Assembly (NCBI RefSeq): GCF_007655005.1 | Contig: NZ_SZVW01000010.1 | Span: forward strand, 248,001 to 312,000 | Source: Streptomyces tibetensis | Lineage (GTDB): Bacteria; Actinomycetota; Actinomycetes; Streptomycetales; Streptomycetaceae | Length of the DNA: 64,000 nt | Direction: 5' to 3' | Shown: positions 1 to 8,838 of the stretch, piece by piece | How positions within the stretch are numbered: position 1 is the stretch's first letter | Layout of the letters: the number at the start of each line of letters is the position of its first letter | Position numbers and translations under genes: made by a program | The notes under the pieces: model-generated | Databases searched by the model: none | What the model saw: the letters and a program-made list of their open reading frames with translations, nothing else | What the model was told of the DNA's origin: nothing

Positions 1-620
1 ACCTCGATGATCCGGCCCAGGACGTTGCTGGCCACCGAGTAGTTCCACTCGGTGCCCGGCTCGAACTGCAGCGGCAGACTCGCGTACACCTCGATGGTCT
101 CGGCCAGGTCCGCGCCCGGCGGCACCGACGACTCCAGGCCTGCCGCGCGGTACAGGGCGTCGACGGGGTGGGTGTGGTAGAAGCCGAAGGTCAGACCCGA
201 GGTGTGGGTCATCAGATGCCGGACGAGTATCGGGCCGTCGGCCGGGCGGGTCTCTACGTCCGCCCCTTCGCCGCCGACGTAGACCCGGGGCTCGGCGAAG
301 GCGGGCAGGTGGTCGGCGACCGGGTCGTCCAGCGACAGCCGGCCCTCCTCCACCAGCAGCAGCGCGGCGACCGCGGTGACCGGCTTCGTCATGGAGTACA
401 CCCGCCACAGCGTGTCGGCCTCGACCGGCAGCCCGGCCGCGATGTCGCGCAGGCCGTGTGTCGTGAGGTGGGCGACGCGTCCGGCCCGGGCGACGGACAC
501 GAGGAAGCCCGGCAGACGCCCCTCGTCGACCAGCCGGGCGAAGTTCTGGTCCAGGCGGCCCAGCACCCGCGGATCCAGCCCCGCCTCACCCGGCTCGACT
601 TCTTGTCGCAGCTGTGCCAT
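1..620 (-). CDS. Serine hydrolase of the class C beta-lactamase/esterase family (partial)
   Basis: The gene starts with ATG at 620 and runs leftward off the window, so about 206 N-terminal residues are visible. Residues about 70-85 read YSMTKPVTAVAALL, which supplies the SxxK nucleophile/general-base pair of class C beta-lactamases and related esterases or DD-peptidases. Further on come RHLMTHTSGLTFGF and, near the cut, WNYSVASN, which holds the YxN-type second motif. No signal peptide is visible, so a cytoplasmic esterase of the EstB/LovD kind is more likely than a secreted beta-lactamase. The KTG-type motif lies beyond the edge. The family is secure; the substrate is unknown. Confidence 0.85.
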   Translation of the reverse strand, partial: MAQLRQEVEPGEAGLDPRVLGRLDQNFARLVDEGRLPGFLVSVARAGRVAHLTTHGLRDIAAGLPVEADTLWRVYSMTKPVTAVAALLLVEEGRLSLDDPVADHLPAFAEPRVYVGGEGADVETRPADGPILVRHLMTHTSGLTFGFYHTHPVDALYRAAGLESSVPPGADLAETIEVYASLPLQFEPGTEWNYSVASNVLGRIIE

Positions 621-745
621 GGCTCGTCTCCCGTCGCGCTGGTCGAGATGAGATCCGGCATACCCCGCCCGGCCCGCCTCAGACCCCATCGGGGTGCAGG
701 AACGGTTCGTGATCGCGCAAGAACGGGTGAGCGAGGGCCGTCGAG

Positions 746-2230
746 TCAGGACGGCACGGCCGGGCAGCTGGTGCCCCGCGGCGGGACGGCCAGGTCGGTG
801 AGGTAGCCGTTCACCGCGCCCTCCATGCACGGGCCGCTGGTGACACTGCCGTGCCCCTGGCCCTCGTAGGTGAGCAGCACGCCGCTGCGGCCGAGCTGCC
901 GGGTCACCGAGACCGCCCACGAGTAGCCGGTGGCAGGGTCGTGCAGCGCGTTGGACACCAGGATCGGCGGGGCACCGTGCACCTCGAGACGGTGCTGCGG
1001 GTTGGGCGTCGGCGCGCCGAGACACGCCGCCGTCATGTGGAGCGGCAGCAGGTGGGGCAGGTCGGGCGCGGTCGTGTTCATCATGGCGACGAGCGAGGCG
1101 TACTCCCGGTGGTCGCGCACCGGCAGGTGCCAGTCCGAGCAGAAGAGCGGGGTGGCCGGATGCAGCGGCATGGTCGAGGTGGGCGACGCGGGCAGCGGCT
1201 CGCTCGCGTCCATCGCCGCGATCGCCGTGGCCAGGCCCGCGTGGTCGGCCTGGTAGAACTTCCGGAACGCGATCCTGTTGACCAGGTCCGAGGACGACAG
1301 CGAGGTGCCCGGCCGCGCCGGGTCCTCGAGCTCGCCGCGCCCGGCCCGGGCCAGCAGGCCCCGCCAGACGGCACGGACGTCGCGGCCGTGCAGCGCGCAG
1401 TCCGCGGCACCGTCGCACCACTTCACGAACTCCCGGAAGGAGTCCTGTGCCGTGGCCGCCTCGGATCGCAGGAAGGCACGGGTGGTCGGGACGCTGTGGT
1501 CCATGACGCTCTCCAGCACCATCGCGCGCACGCGACGCGGGTAGGTCTCGGCGTACTGAGCCCCGAGCATCGTGCCGTACGAGCTGCCGTGGAAGGTCAG
1601 TTTCCGCTCACCGAGGGCGGCCCGCAGGGCGTCCAGGTCCCGGACGGTCTGGGCGGTGTCGAGGTGGTCGAACACCGGGCCGGTACGGGCCCGGCAGTCG
1701 GCGCGAAGCCGCCTGTTGTACGCGGTGGTGGCGTCGAAGTCCGCCTGGTCCTTCATCTCGGGCGAAGGCCGCTCGGCGAGCAGGGCGCCGGAGCAGGTCA
1801 CCGGGTTGCTGCTCCCCACACCGCGCGGGTCGAAGCTGACGATGTCGAACCTGCGGCGGACCTCGGGGCTGAACCGGCCGATACCGCGCACCACTCGCTC
1901 CACACCCGAGTCGCCCGGCCCGCCGGGGCCGAACACCAGGGAGCCGACGCGGGCTCCGGGACCGGTGGCCTTGCGGCGGGCGACGGCCAGGTCGAACCGC
2001 GGCCCGTCCGGATGGGTCCAGTCGACCGGCACCGGGAGAGTCGCGCACTCGGCTCCCGGCGCCGCCGGGTCGTCACACGGTGCCCACCGCAGGGCCCCGG
2101 TCGCGGACGGTGACGCGTGGCCGGCGGGTGCGGCGACGAGGCCGGTGAGGACGGCCATGGCGGCTCCCACGGCCGTGGCCGTGCCCCGGGCGGCGACGCG
2201 CCGCGATAACGATCTGCCTCTGAACGGCAT
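746..2230 (-). CDS. Secreted tripeptidyl-aminopeptidase-like alpha/beta hydrolase
   Basis: A 494-residue protein with an Arg-rich signal peptide and hydrophobic core (about residues 10-40, ending near GHASPSA). The alpha/beta-hydrolase fold shows FGPGGPGDSG (oxyanion region), SFDPRGVGSSNP, the nucleophile elbow HGSSYGTMLGAQY (Ser about residue 215) and a C-terminal ALHDPATGY...GQGHGSV supplying the acid and His. A C-terminal TAP-like domain follows. This is the layout of Streptomyces tripeptidyl aminopeptidases and Slp proteases, which remove peptides from exported proteins. The ATG at 2230 is preceded by AGGAGG. Codon 8 (2207-2209) is TTA, the rare codon read by the bldA tRNA, so translation is probably developmentally gated. 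Confidence 0.88.
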   Translation of the reverse strand: MPFRGRSLSRRVAARGTATAVGAAMAVLTGLVAAPAGHASPSATGALRWAPCDDPAAPGAECATLPVPVDWTHPDGPRFDLAVARRKATGPGARVGSLVFGPGGPGDSGVERVVRGIGRFSPEVRRRFDIVSFDPRGVGSSNPVTCSGALLAERPSPEMKDQADFDATTAYNRRLRADCRARTGPVFDHLDTAQTVRDLDALRAALGERKLTFHGSSYGTMLGAQYAETYPRRVRAMVLESVMDHSVPTTRAFLRSEAATAQDSFREFVKWCDGAADCALHGRDVRAVWRGLLARAGRGELEDPARPGTSLSSSDLVNRIAFRKFYQADHAGLATAIAAMDASEPLPASPTSTMPLHPATPLFCSDWHLPVRDHREYASLVAMMNTTAPDLPHLLPLHMTAACLGAPTPNPQHRLEVHGAPPILVSNALHDPATGYSWAVSVTRQLGRSGVLLTYEGQGHGSVTSGPCMEGAVNGYLTDLAVPPRGTSCPAVPS

Positions 2231-2475
2231 GGAGCCTCCTGGTGAGAGAGCGGATGTCTCAGGCTCGGATCCGGCCGGGAACCTGGCATCACGTTAGGTG
2301 TACGGCCACCTCCGTGGTGCCCCTGTCAGGGCCTTTTCCGGGTCGGGTCGGGGACCGCTCAGGGGCGTTCAGGGCTGAGGGCGGCCGGGCACGGGCCGGC
2401 TGAACGAGCGTCGCGGCCGGCCGGGCGGAACACGGCAGTCGGCCACCGGACGAACGCCCCGGGCGGGGCTCCGGC

Positions 2476-3426
2476 CTACCGGAAGCCGAGGTGCGGATCG
2501 GTGCCGGCCAGTTCAGCGCTGGCGGCCCAGAGTCGAGCGGCGACGGCCGGGTCGGCCATGTGAGAGGGGACGGGCTCACGCCGTGGTGTGCCCCGCAGGC
2601 CGAAGGCCCTCGGCCCCCACAGCTGCCCTCCCTGCACCTGCGCGTCGAGGACGGCACGGACGACGGGCCATGCCCCGGCGTCCTTGCCCTGCACCAAGAG
2701 CCCGGCGGGCAGGGCCCGCAGCCGCTGTCCTGGGGTGGTCACGCGTACCGGCGGGCGGGACGGGGTGAGGGAGTCCAGTGCGCCACCGGGATGGGCCACC
2801 ACACTCAGCACCGTGCTGCCGACGGCACGCAGACGGCGATCGAGTTCGAAGCCGAAGCACATCTGCGCCAGCTTCGATCGGCCGTAGGTGCGCTTGGGCC
2901 GGTAGTCCCTGGTCGATTGCAGGTCGTCCAGGTCCAGTCGTTCGGACCGCGCCGCGAAGCTTCCCACCGTCACGATGCGGCCCGCCGGCGCCGCGGACAG
3001 CAGAGGAGCCAGCCACCGGGTGAGTGCGAAGTGGCCGAGGTGGTTGGTGCCGAACATCAGCTCGTGGCCGTCCCCGGTCTCTCGACGCGGCAGGTCGTCG
3101 AGCGCGACCCCCGCGTTGTGGACCACCGCGTCGAGATGGTCGAGGTCCAGCCTGTCCGCGGCGGTCTTCAAAGACGACGGGTCGGCGAGGTCCAGTCGAA
3201 GGTGGCGTACCCGCGCGCCGGAGACGCGCGAGCGGATCGAGGTGACGGCGGCGCCGGCCTTCGCGGCGTCCCGGCAGCCGAGTACGACGACGGCGCCGGT
3301 GGCGGCGAGCTGCTCCGCGGCGAAGTAGCCGATCCCGGCGTTACCCCCGGTGACGAGAAAGCTTCTGCCCTGAGCGGACGGCAGCCGGTGAACGTCCCAC
3401 GGTCGGCTCTGGGATGCGGAAGACAC
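2476..3426 (-). CDS. Short-chain dehydrogenase/reductase
   Basis: The GTG at 3426 is preferred because AAGGAG lies nine bases upstream; an in-frame start at 3549 would add residues with no SDR similarity. The protein has 316 residues. It shows the Rossmann motif TGGNAGIG near the N-terminus, HNAGVA, the catalytic Tyr/Lys as YGRSK, and an upstream Ser in VTVGSFAARS, as in the retinol dehydrogenase/oxidoreductase-type SDRs. It is likely an NADP-dependent cytosolic enzyme; the substrate cannot be told. It stands alone, with 365 bp of non-coding DNA upstream and the divergent peptidase promoter region downstream. Confidence 0.85.
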   Translation of the reverse strand: MSSASQSRPWDVHRLPSAQGRSFLVTGGNAGIGYFAAEQLAATGAVVVLGCRDAAKAGAAVTSIRSRVSGARVRHLRLDLADPSSLKTAADRLDLDHLDAVVHNAGVALDDLPRRETGDGHELMFGTNHLGHFALTRWLAPLLSAAPAGRIVTVGSFAARSERLDLDDLQSTRDYRPKRTYGRSKLAQMCFGFELDRRLRAVGSTVLSVVAHPGGALDSLTPSRPPVRVTTPGQRLRALPAGLLVQGKDAGAWPVVRAVLDAQVQGGQLWGPRAFGLRGTPRREPVPSHMADPAVAARLWAASAELAGTDPHLGFR

Positions 3427-3791
3427 GATGACAGGCTCCTTGCTCTGCGGGGAGGCGTGCTCATGAGGAGCACCCACCCGCCCAAGGTCGCAACCTCCCC
3501 CGACGTACCGCCGACAGAAACACGGACACCGCCGACGGACTGCCGACACCCCTCCGGAGAAGCACCGAGGGCAAGAAGGCCGCTACGCCACGACCGGTGC
3601 GGAACCGAGAGCGAGCGTGGCCAGGCGCAGCGCTCCTTGGTCGACTCGGGCGCTCCGTCACACGGCTTGATCGGTCGAGGTCCGGGCAGAGCTCCTCGGG
3701 GGCGCGGGAACTGCGCTACGAGCCCACCCGCACCCGTACCCGAGGACCACTCACGGCCCGGTTCGCACGCGGTCGGCGGGGAACGAAGGCG
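3427..3791. other. Intergenic gap with small inverted repeat
   Basis: This 365-bp stretch between the SDR start and the MFS stop holds no ORF with convincing family features. The only clear structure is GTGCTC-N5-GAGCAC at 3457-3473, about 31 bp upstream of the SDR start codon, which could be an operator. No adjacent regulator gene is visible to pair with it. Confidence 0.35.
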
Positions 3792-5153
3792 TCAGGCCGT
3801 CACCTTCTGCGGCTGCGCGGCCGCGAGCCCGGCCCGTTCCCCCAGGGACTCCGTAGGAACCCGGTGGGTCTCCCGCGCCGACAGCGCCGCGATCACCGGC
3901 GGTACGCACAACGCCGCGGTGAACAGCGCCACCGCGGACCAGTCGTCGCCCGCCGGTCCCGCGATCCGCGCCGCGAACGTCACGGCGAACCCGGCCGCCG
4001 CGAAACCGATCTGCGTGCCGATGGCCACGCCGGACAGCCGGACCCGGGTCGTGAACATCTCGCCGTAGAAGGCGGGCCACACACCGTTCGCGGCGCTGTA
4101 GACCACCCCGAAGCAGATGATCCCCGTCAGGAAGGTCAGCGGGTAGGAGCCCGTGGAGACCGCCCACAGGTACAGGAACATCGTCACCGCGCTGCCGGCC
4201 GCGCCGATCAGGAACACGGGGCGGCGCCCGATCCGGTCGGACAGCGTCGCCCACAGCGGGATCGCGGCGAGCGCGACGACATTGGCCAGGGCGCCCACCC
4301 ACAGCATGGCCGTACGCGACATGCCGACCGCGTCGCTCGTGGCGTACGCCAGCGCCCACACTGTGAAGATCGTGCTGACCGAGGCGATCAGCGCGCCCGC
4401 GATCACCCGCAGCACATCCGCCCAGTGCTCGCGGAGCAGGATCACCAGGGGCAGCCTGACCACACCCTCCTCGGCCGTCTGCTGGGCGAAGGCCGGTGTC
4501 TCGTCCAGCCTGCGGCGGATGACCCAGCCGACGACGGCGACCCCGACGCTCAGCCAGAACGGCAGCCGCCAGCCCCACGACAGCAACTGGTCCTCGGGCA
4601 GCGCGGCGACCGGGAGGAAGACCAGCGTGGCCAGCAACTGGCCGCCCTGGGTGCCGCTGAGGGTGAAGCTGGTGAAGAAGCCGCGCCGGTCCGGCGGCGC
4701 GTGCTCCAGCGTCATGGAGTTGGCGCTGGCCTGCTCGCCGGCCGCCGAGATGCCCTGGAGCACCCGGCACAGCACCAGCAGGACCGGGGCGAGACCGCCC
4801 ACCTGGTCCCGGGTCGGCAGACAGCCGATGAGGAACGTCGACAGGCCCATCAGCATCAGCGTGAAGACCATGATCTTCTTACGGCCGAGCTTGTCCCCGA
4901 AGTGCCCGAGCACCAGCGCGCCCACCGGGCGGGCCGCGTACGCGACACCGAACGTGGCCAGCGACAGCAGGGTCGCGGTCGCCGGATCGGACTCGTCGAA
5001 GAACACCTCGGGGAAGATCAGCGCGGCGGCGCTGCCGTAGATGAAAAAGTCGTAGTACTCCAGGGCGCTGCCGATCCAGGCGGCGGTCGCGGCTTTCCTG
5101 GGCTGACCGGGCGGGGCGGCGGCGGACCCTTCGGGCATGGCGGGGACGGACAC
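3792..5153 (-). CDS. MFS transporter, metabolite:H+ symporter (MHS) family, likely shikimate/quinate uptake
   Basis: A membrane protein with twelve predicted hydrophobic segments. It has the MHS signatures GSALEYYDFFIYG near the N-terminus, the loop 2-3 motif GHFGDKLGRKK, the RVLQGISAAGEQ helix, and a second GRR loop in SDRIGRRPV. MHS members such as ShiA carry shikimate and other organic acids with protons. The GTG at 5153 is chosen because GAAGGAG ends five bases upstream; another in-frame GTG at 5177 lacks a ribosome site. It lies next to a TetR gene and quinate/shikimate dehydrogenase and dehydratase genes, and a CTAA-N16-TTAG palindrome sits about 75 bp upstream. Shikimate or quinate uptake is inferred from context. 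Confidence 0.82.
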   Translation of the reverse strand: MSVPAMPEGSAAAPPGQPRKAATAAWIGSALEYYDFFIYGSAAALIFPEVFFDESDPATATLLSLATFGVAYAARPVGALVLGHFGDKLGRKKIMVFTLMLMGLSTFLIGCLPTRDQVGGLAPVLLVLCRVLQGISAAGEQASANSMTLEHAPPDRRGFFTSFTLSGTQGGQLLATLVFLPVAALPEDQLLSWGWRLPFWLSVGVAVVGWVIRRRLDETPAFAQQTAEEGVVRLPLVILLREHWADVLRVIAGALIASVSTIFTVWALAYATSDAVGMSRTAMLWVGALANVVALAAIPLWATLSDRIGRRPVFLIGAAGSAVTMFLYLWAVSTGSYPLTFLTGIICFGVVYSAANGVWPAFYGEMFTTRVRLSGVAIGTQIGFAAAGFAVTFAARIAGPAGDDWSAVALFTAALCVPPVIAALSARETHRVPTESLGERAGLAAAQPQKVTA

Positions 5154-5227
5154 GGCGGCTCCTTCGGGGGACTCCACCCTAGGGCGGAGCGGGGTAACGG
5201 AAGCAGAGGGGACGTGCCGGATCGCGG

Positions 5228-5251
5228 CTAATTAACCCACTGGGTAGTTAG
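5228..5251. promoter_or_regulatory. Candidate TetR operator upstream of the MFS gene
   Basis: A 24-bp imperfect palindrome of the form CTAA-N16-TTAG with inner CCC...GGG arms. It has the same length and outer arms as the site at 6079-6102 and shares AAC-N2-ACTGG in the middle. It lies in the upstream region of the transporter, so the nearby TetR protein could control transport as well as its own gene. Confidence 0.55.
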
Positions 5252-5315
5252 TAGGGGATGGCCAGTGATGCTGCGCCCGCGTGCCGTCGGTGTCAAGGGG
5301 TCGGGTAGCGGGCGT

Positions 5316-5981
5316 TCAGTCCGCCGAGCGCTCCGCCGTCAGGTACGCGATCACCATGTCGCCCAGCATCGCCCGGTAGTGCGCGCGCTGCGCCCCGTCG
5401 AGCAGGTCGCGGCCGAACAGGGCGCCGAAGGTGTGCCGGTTGGAGACCCGGAAGAAGCAGAAGGAGGAGATCATCGCGTGCAGGTCGACGGCGTCGACGT
5501 CGGCCGTGAACAGGCCGGACTCCTGACCCGACGCCAGGATCCGGCGGATCACGTCCAGGGCGGGGGAACCGATCTTCCCGAGCTTCTCCGAGCCGGCGAT
5601 GTGCTGCGCCTCGTGGATGTTCTCGATGCTGACCAGGCGGATGAAGTCGGGATGCTGCTCGTGGTGGTCGAAGGTCAGCTCGGCCAGGCGCCGGATGGCC
5701 GCGACCGGGTCCAGGTGGTCGACGTCGAGCTCCTGCTCGGCCTCCCGGATCACGCCGTACGCGCGCTCCAGCACGGCCGTGAACAGCTGTTCCTTGCCGC
5801 CGAAGTAGTAGTAGATCATCCGCTTGGTGGTGCGGGTGCGGGCGGCGATCTCGTCGACCCGGGCGCCGTCGTAGCCGGCCCGGGCGAACTCCTGGGTGGC
5901 GACGTCGAGGATCTCGGCCCGGGTGCGGGCGGCGTCACGGATGCGCTCGCCGGATCGTGCCGGTTCTTCGACGCTGGTCAT
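5316..5981 (-). CDS. TetR/AcrR family transcriptional regulator
   Basis: A 221-residue protein with an N-terminal TetR helix-turn-helix: TRAEILDVATQEFARAGYDG, then VDEIAARTRTTKRMIYYYFGGKEQL at residues about 45-70. The C-terminal ligand domain contains a histidine-rich stretch (DHHEQHPDF). GAAGGA precedes the ATG at 5981. It is transcribed divergently from the quinate/shikimate dehydrogenase gene and in line with the transporter. The two 24-bp palindromes flanking it are its likely binding sites, and shikimate, quinate, dehydroshikimate or protocatechuate the likely effectors. Confidence 0.9.
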   Translation of the reverse strand: MTSVEEPARSGERIRDAARTRAEILDVATQEFARAGYDGARVDEIAARTRTTKRMIYYYFGGKEQLFTAVLERAYGVIREAEQELDVDHLDPVAAIRRLAELTFDHHEQHPDFIRLVSIENIHEAQHIAGSEKLGKIGSPALDVIRRILASGQESGLFTADVDAVDLHAMISSFCFFRVSNRHTFGALFGRDLLDGAQRAHYRAMLGDMVIAYLTAERSAD

Positions 5982-6078
5982 CAGGTTCCTTCGGGCGGAG
6001 GGTCCGGTGCCGGTGATTCTAGAAGCAGGGGCCCGTCCGTCCGTGGGGTCTTCCCGAGCCCGTGCTCGGCTGATATAG

Positions 6079-6102
6079 CTAACGTACTGGTTCGTACATT
6101 AG
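6079..6102. promoter_or_regulatory. Candidate TetR operator between tetR and the dehydrogenase gene
   Basis: A 24-bp near-palindrome with arms CTAAcGTAC and GTACaTTAG around a 6-bp centre; one of nine arm pairs mismatches. It is centred in the divergent promoter region, 22 bp upstream of the GTG start at 6124 and about 98 bp upstream of the tetR start. It matches the site at 5228-5251 in length and outer CTAA/TTAG arms. Confidence 0.65.
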
Positions 6103-6123
6103 TGAGCCGCTCGGGAGGCGCGC

Positions 6124-6999
6124 GTGCCCAAGGAGTCGTATCTCGTCGGACTGATCGGTTCCGGCATCGGTCCGTCACTCAGCCCGGCACTGCACGAGCG
6201 GGAGGCCGACCGGCAGGGCCTGCGCCTGGTGTACCGGCTGATCGACATCGACACCCTCGGGGCGCCGCCCGAGGCGGTCGGGGACCTGGTGCGGGCCGCC
6301 CGCGACCTGGGCTTCGACGGGCTCAACATCACGCACCCCTGCAAGCAGCTCGTCATCGAGCACCTGGACGCGCTCGCCCCGCAGGCCGAGGCGCTGGGCG
6401 CGGTCAACACCGTCGTCTTCGAGGACGGCCGAGCGGTCGGCCACAACACGGACGTCACCGGCTTCGCCGCGTCCTTCGCTCGCGGCCTGCCCGACGCGCC
6501 GCTGGAGCGGGTCGTGCAGCTGGGCGCCGGTGGTGCGGGGGCGGCCGTCGCCCACGCCATGCTCACCCTCGGCGCCGGGCGGATCACCGTCGTCGACGCC
6601 CTGCCCGAGCGAGCCGCGGCGCTGGCCGGCTCCCTGAACCGCGCCTTCGGGGAGGGTCGTGCGGCCGCCGCGCCGCCCGACCGGCAGGCCGAACTGCTCG
6701 CGCACGCCGACGGCATCGTCCACGCCACCCCCACCGGCATGGCCGCCCACCCCGGCCTGCCCCTGCCCGCCGAGCTGCTGCACTGCGGACTGTGGGTGGC
6801 CGAGGTGGTCTACCGCCCACTCGAGACCGAGCTGTTGCGGACGGCCCGAGCCCTGGGCTGCGCCACCCTCGACGGCGGCGGCATGGCCGCCTTCCAGGCC
6901 GCCGACGCGTTCCGCCTGTTCACCGGCCGGGAACCCGGCGCCGCGCGGATGCTGGCCGACCTGACCGAACTGGCCGGGGCCCTGGGAGCCCGGAACTGA
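6124..6999 (+). CDS. qsuD: Quinate/shikimate dehydrogenase (AroE/QsuD family)
   Basis: A 291-residue protein that would oxidise quinate or shikimate to 3-dehydroquinate or 3-dehydroshikimate. The N-terminal substrate domain has the hydroxyl-binding Ser motif GPSLSPALHE, the catalytic Lys in NITHPCKQ and the Asp in NTDVTGF. The nucleotide-binding loop is GAGGAGAAVAHA. VVYRPLETELLRTARALGC and DAFRLFTG near the C-terminus are typical of the catabolic NAD-dependent Corynebacterium QsuD type rather than biosynthetic AroE. The GTG start follows GGGAGG. It lies 15 bp upstream of the dehydratase gene, in the same operon. Preference for NAD is inferred from the subfamily. Confidence 0.88.
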   Translation: MPKESYLVGLIGSGIGPSLSPALHEREADRQGLRLVYRLIDIDTLGAPPEAVGDLVRAARDLGFDGLNITHPCKQLVIEHLDALAPQAEALGAVNTVVFEDGRAVGHNTDVTGFAASFARGLPDAPLERVVQLGAGGAGAAVAHAMLTLGAGRITVVDALPERAAALAGSLNRAFGEGRAAAAPPDRQAELLAHADGIVHATPTGMAAHPGLPLPAELLHCGLWVAEVVYRPLETELLRTARALGCATLDGGGMAAFQAADAFRLFTGREPGAARMLADLTELAGALGARN

Positions 7000-7014
7000 A
7001 GAGAGGTACCGCCG

Positions 7015-8838
7015 TTGCGTACGTCCATCGCCACCGTCTCCCTCAGCGGCTCCCTCACCGAGAAGCTCGACGCCGCCGCCCGGGCCGGCTTCGACGGGGT
7101 GGAGCTCTTCGAGAACGACCTGCTGGCCAGCCCCCTCACCCCCGAGGACATCCGAGCCCGCTGCGCCGACCTCGGGCTCCGCATCGACCTCTACCAGCCG
7201 ATGCGGGACGTCGAGGCCGTCCCCGAGGCCGAGTTCGCCCGTAACCTGCGGCGGGCCCGGCACAAGTTCGAGCTGATGCGCCGGCTCGGCGCCGACACGG
7301 TCCTCGTCTGCTCCAGCGTCTCCCCGCAGGCGGTGGACGACGACGCCCTCGCCGCCGAGCAGCTCGCCCGCCTCGCCGGCCTGGCGGCGGAGTACGGCAT
7401 CCGGGTGGCCTACGAGGCGCTCGCGTGGGGGCGGCACGTCAGCACCTACGACCACGCCTGGCGCATCGTCGAGACGGCCGGGCATCCTGCGCTCGGCACC
7501 TGCCTGGACAGCTTCCACATCCTCTCGCGCGCCTTTGGCCCCGCGGATCTCGAAGGCATCGCGGCCATCCCCGGCGAGAAGATCTTCTTCCTCCAGCTCG
7601 CCGACGCCCCGCTGCTCGCGATGGACGTCCTGCAGTGGAGCCGCCACTACCGCTGCTTCCCCGGCCAGGGCGGCTTCGACATCGCGGCGCTGGTACGGCA
7701 CGTGCTGGCCACCGGCTACGACGGCCCGCTGTCCCTGGAGGTCTTCAACGACGTGTTCCGGCAGGCCGAGGCCGGGCCGACCGCCGTCGACGCCCGGCGC
7801 TCCCTGCTGCTCCTCAAGGAGGCGGTGGGCAAGGCGATCCTGCCCGACCCCGTCGTCCCCACCGGTGTCGCCTTCGCCGAGCTCGTCACGCCCGACGCCG
7901 AGCCCCTGGCCGACCTGCTCGGGGCCCTGGGTTTCACCCGCACCGCACGGCACCGCGGCAAGCCCGTCGCCCTGTGGGAGCAGGGGGACGCCCGGATCCT
8001 CGTCAACACCGGGTCCGCCGCCCGCCGCGACGGCACCCGGCTCGCCGCGATCGGGCTGGAGTCACCGGACCCGGCCGGAGCGGCCCGGCGTGCCGAGGCG
8101 CTGCTGGCTCCCGTCCTGCCCCGCCGCCGCGCACCGCGGGACGTCCCGCTGGACGCCGTCGCCGCCCCCGACGGCACCGAGCTGTTCTTCTGCGCCACCG
8201 GCCGCCCGGACCTGCCCGACTGGCGGGCCGACTTCGCCGACACGAACCTGCCCCCGGCACGGGCGGACATCCGGGGCATCGACCACCTCGCCCTCACCCA
8301 GCCCTGGCACCACTTCGACGAAGCGGCCCTCTTCCACCGCGGAGTGCTCGGTCTTGACGCCCAGGAGAGCGTGGACGTCGCCGACCCGTACGGCCTGATG
8401 CGCAGCCGCGCCGTCACCAACGCCGACGGCAGTGTCCGGATCGCCCTCACCGTCGGCGCCGCGCCCACGGACGACACCGTCCACGCCCAGCACATCGCCC
8501 TGGCCACCGACGACGTGGTCGCCGCGGCCCGCCGCTTCCGGGACGCGGGCGGCCGTCTCCTGCCGGTCCCCGCGAACTACTACGACGACCTCGCCGCCCG
8601 CTTCGAGTTCTCGGACGGCGAGTTGGAGACCTACCGCGACCTCGGCATCCTCTACGACCGCGACGCCCACGGCACCTTCCGCCACTGCTACACCCGCACC
8701 GTCGGACGGGTCTTCTTCGAACTGGTCCAGCGTGACGGCGGTGACGGCGGTGACGGCGGCTACCGGGGCTACGGCGCCGCCAACGCCCCGGTGCGGCTGG
8801 CCGCGCAGCACACGGCGCGGGCGCTCACTGGCGGCTGA
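7015..8838 (+). CDS. qsuB: Two-domain 3-dehydroshikimate dehydratase (QsuB type)
   Basis: A 607-residue fusion. Residues 1 to about 280 form a xylose-isomerase-like TIM barrel (GFDGVELFENDLL, YEALAWG, CLDSFHILSR, SLEVFNDVFR) that carries dehydroshikimate dehydratase activity in QsuB and AsbF relatives. Residues about 285-590 are a 4-hydroxyphenylpyruvate-dioxygenase-like vicinal-oxygen-chelate domain with metal ligands in IDHLAL, HAQHIAL and FFELVQR. The product would be protocatechuate, feeding the beta-ketoadipate pathway elsewhere. The TTG start at 7015 follows GAGAGG. A (GAC GGC GGT) triplet repeat near the 3' end encodes DGGDGGDGG. Its stop overlaps the convergent gene by 14 bp. Confidence 0.88.
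   Translation: MRTSIATVSLSGSLTEKLDAAARAGFDGVELFENDLLASPLTPEDIRARCADLGLRIDLYQPMRDVEAVPEAEFARNLRRARHKFELMRRLGADTVLVCSSVSPQAVDDDALAAEQLARLAGLAAEYGIRVAYEALAWGRHVSTYDHAWRIVETAGHPALGTCLDSFHILSRAFGPADLEGIAAIPGEKIFFLQLADAPLLAMDVLQWSRHYRCFPGQGGFDIAALVRHVLATGYDGPLSLEVFNDVFRQAEAGPTAVDARRSLLLLKEAVGKAILPDPVVPTGVAFAELVTPDAEPLADLLGALGFTRTARHRGKPVALWEQGDARILVNTGSAARRDGTRLAAIGLESPDPAGAARRAEALLAPVLPRRRAPRDVPLDAVAAPDGTELFFCATGRPDLPDWRADFADTNLPPARADIRGIDHLALTQPWHHFDEAALFHRGVLGLDAQESVDVADPYGLMRSRAVTNADGSVRIALTVGAAPTDDTVHAQHIALATDDVVAAARRFRDAGGRLLPVPANYYDDLAARFEFSDGELETYRDLGILYDRDAHGTFRHCYTRTVGRVFFELVQRDGGDGGDGGYRGYGAANAPVRLAAQHTARALTGG

Noticed and set aside
168..2113. Plus-strand open frames over the serine hydrolase and peptidase genes
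   Set aside because: They are complements of the catalytic motifs of the minus-strand genes and show no ribosome sites or family features.
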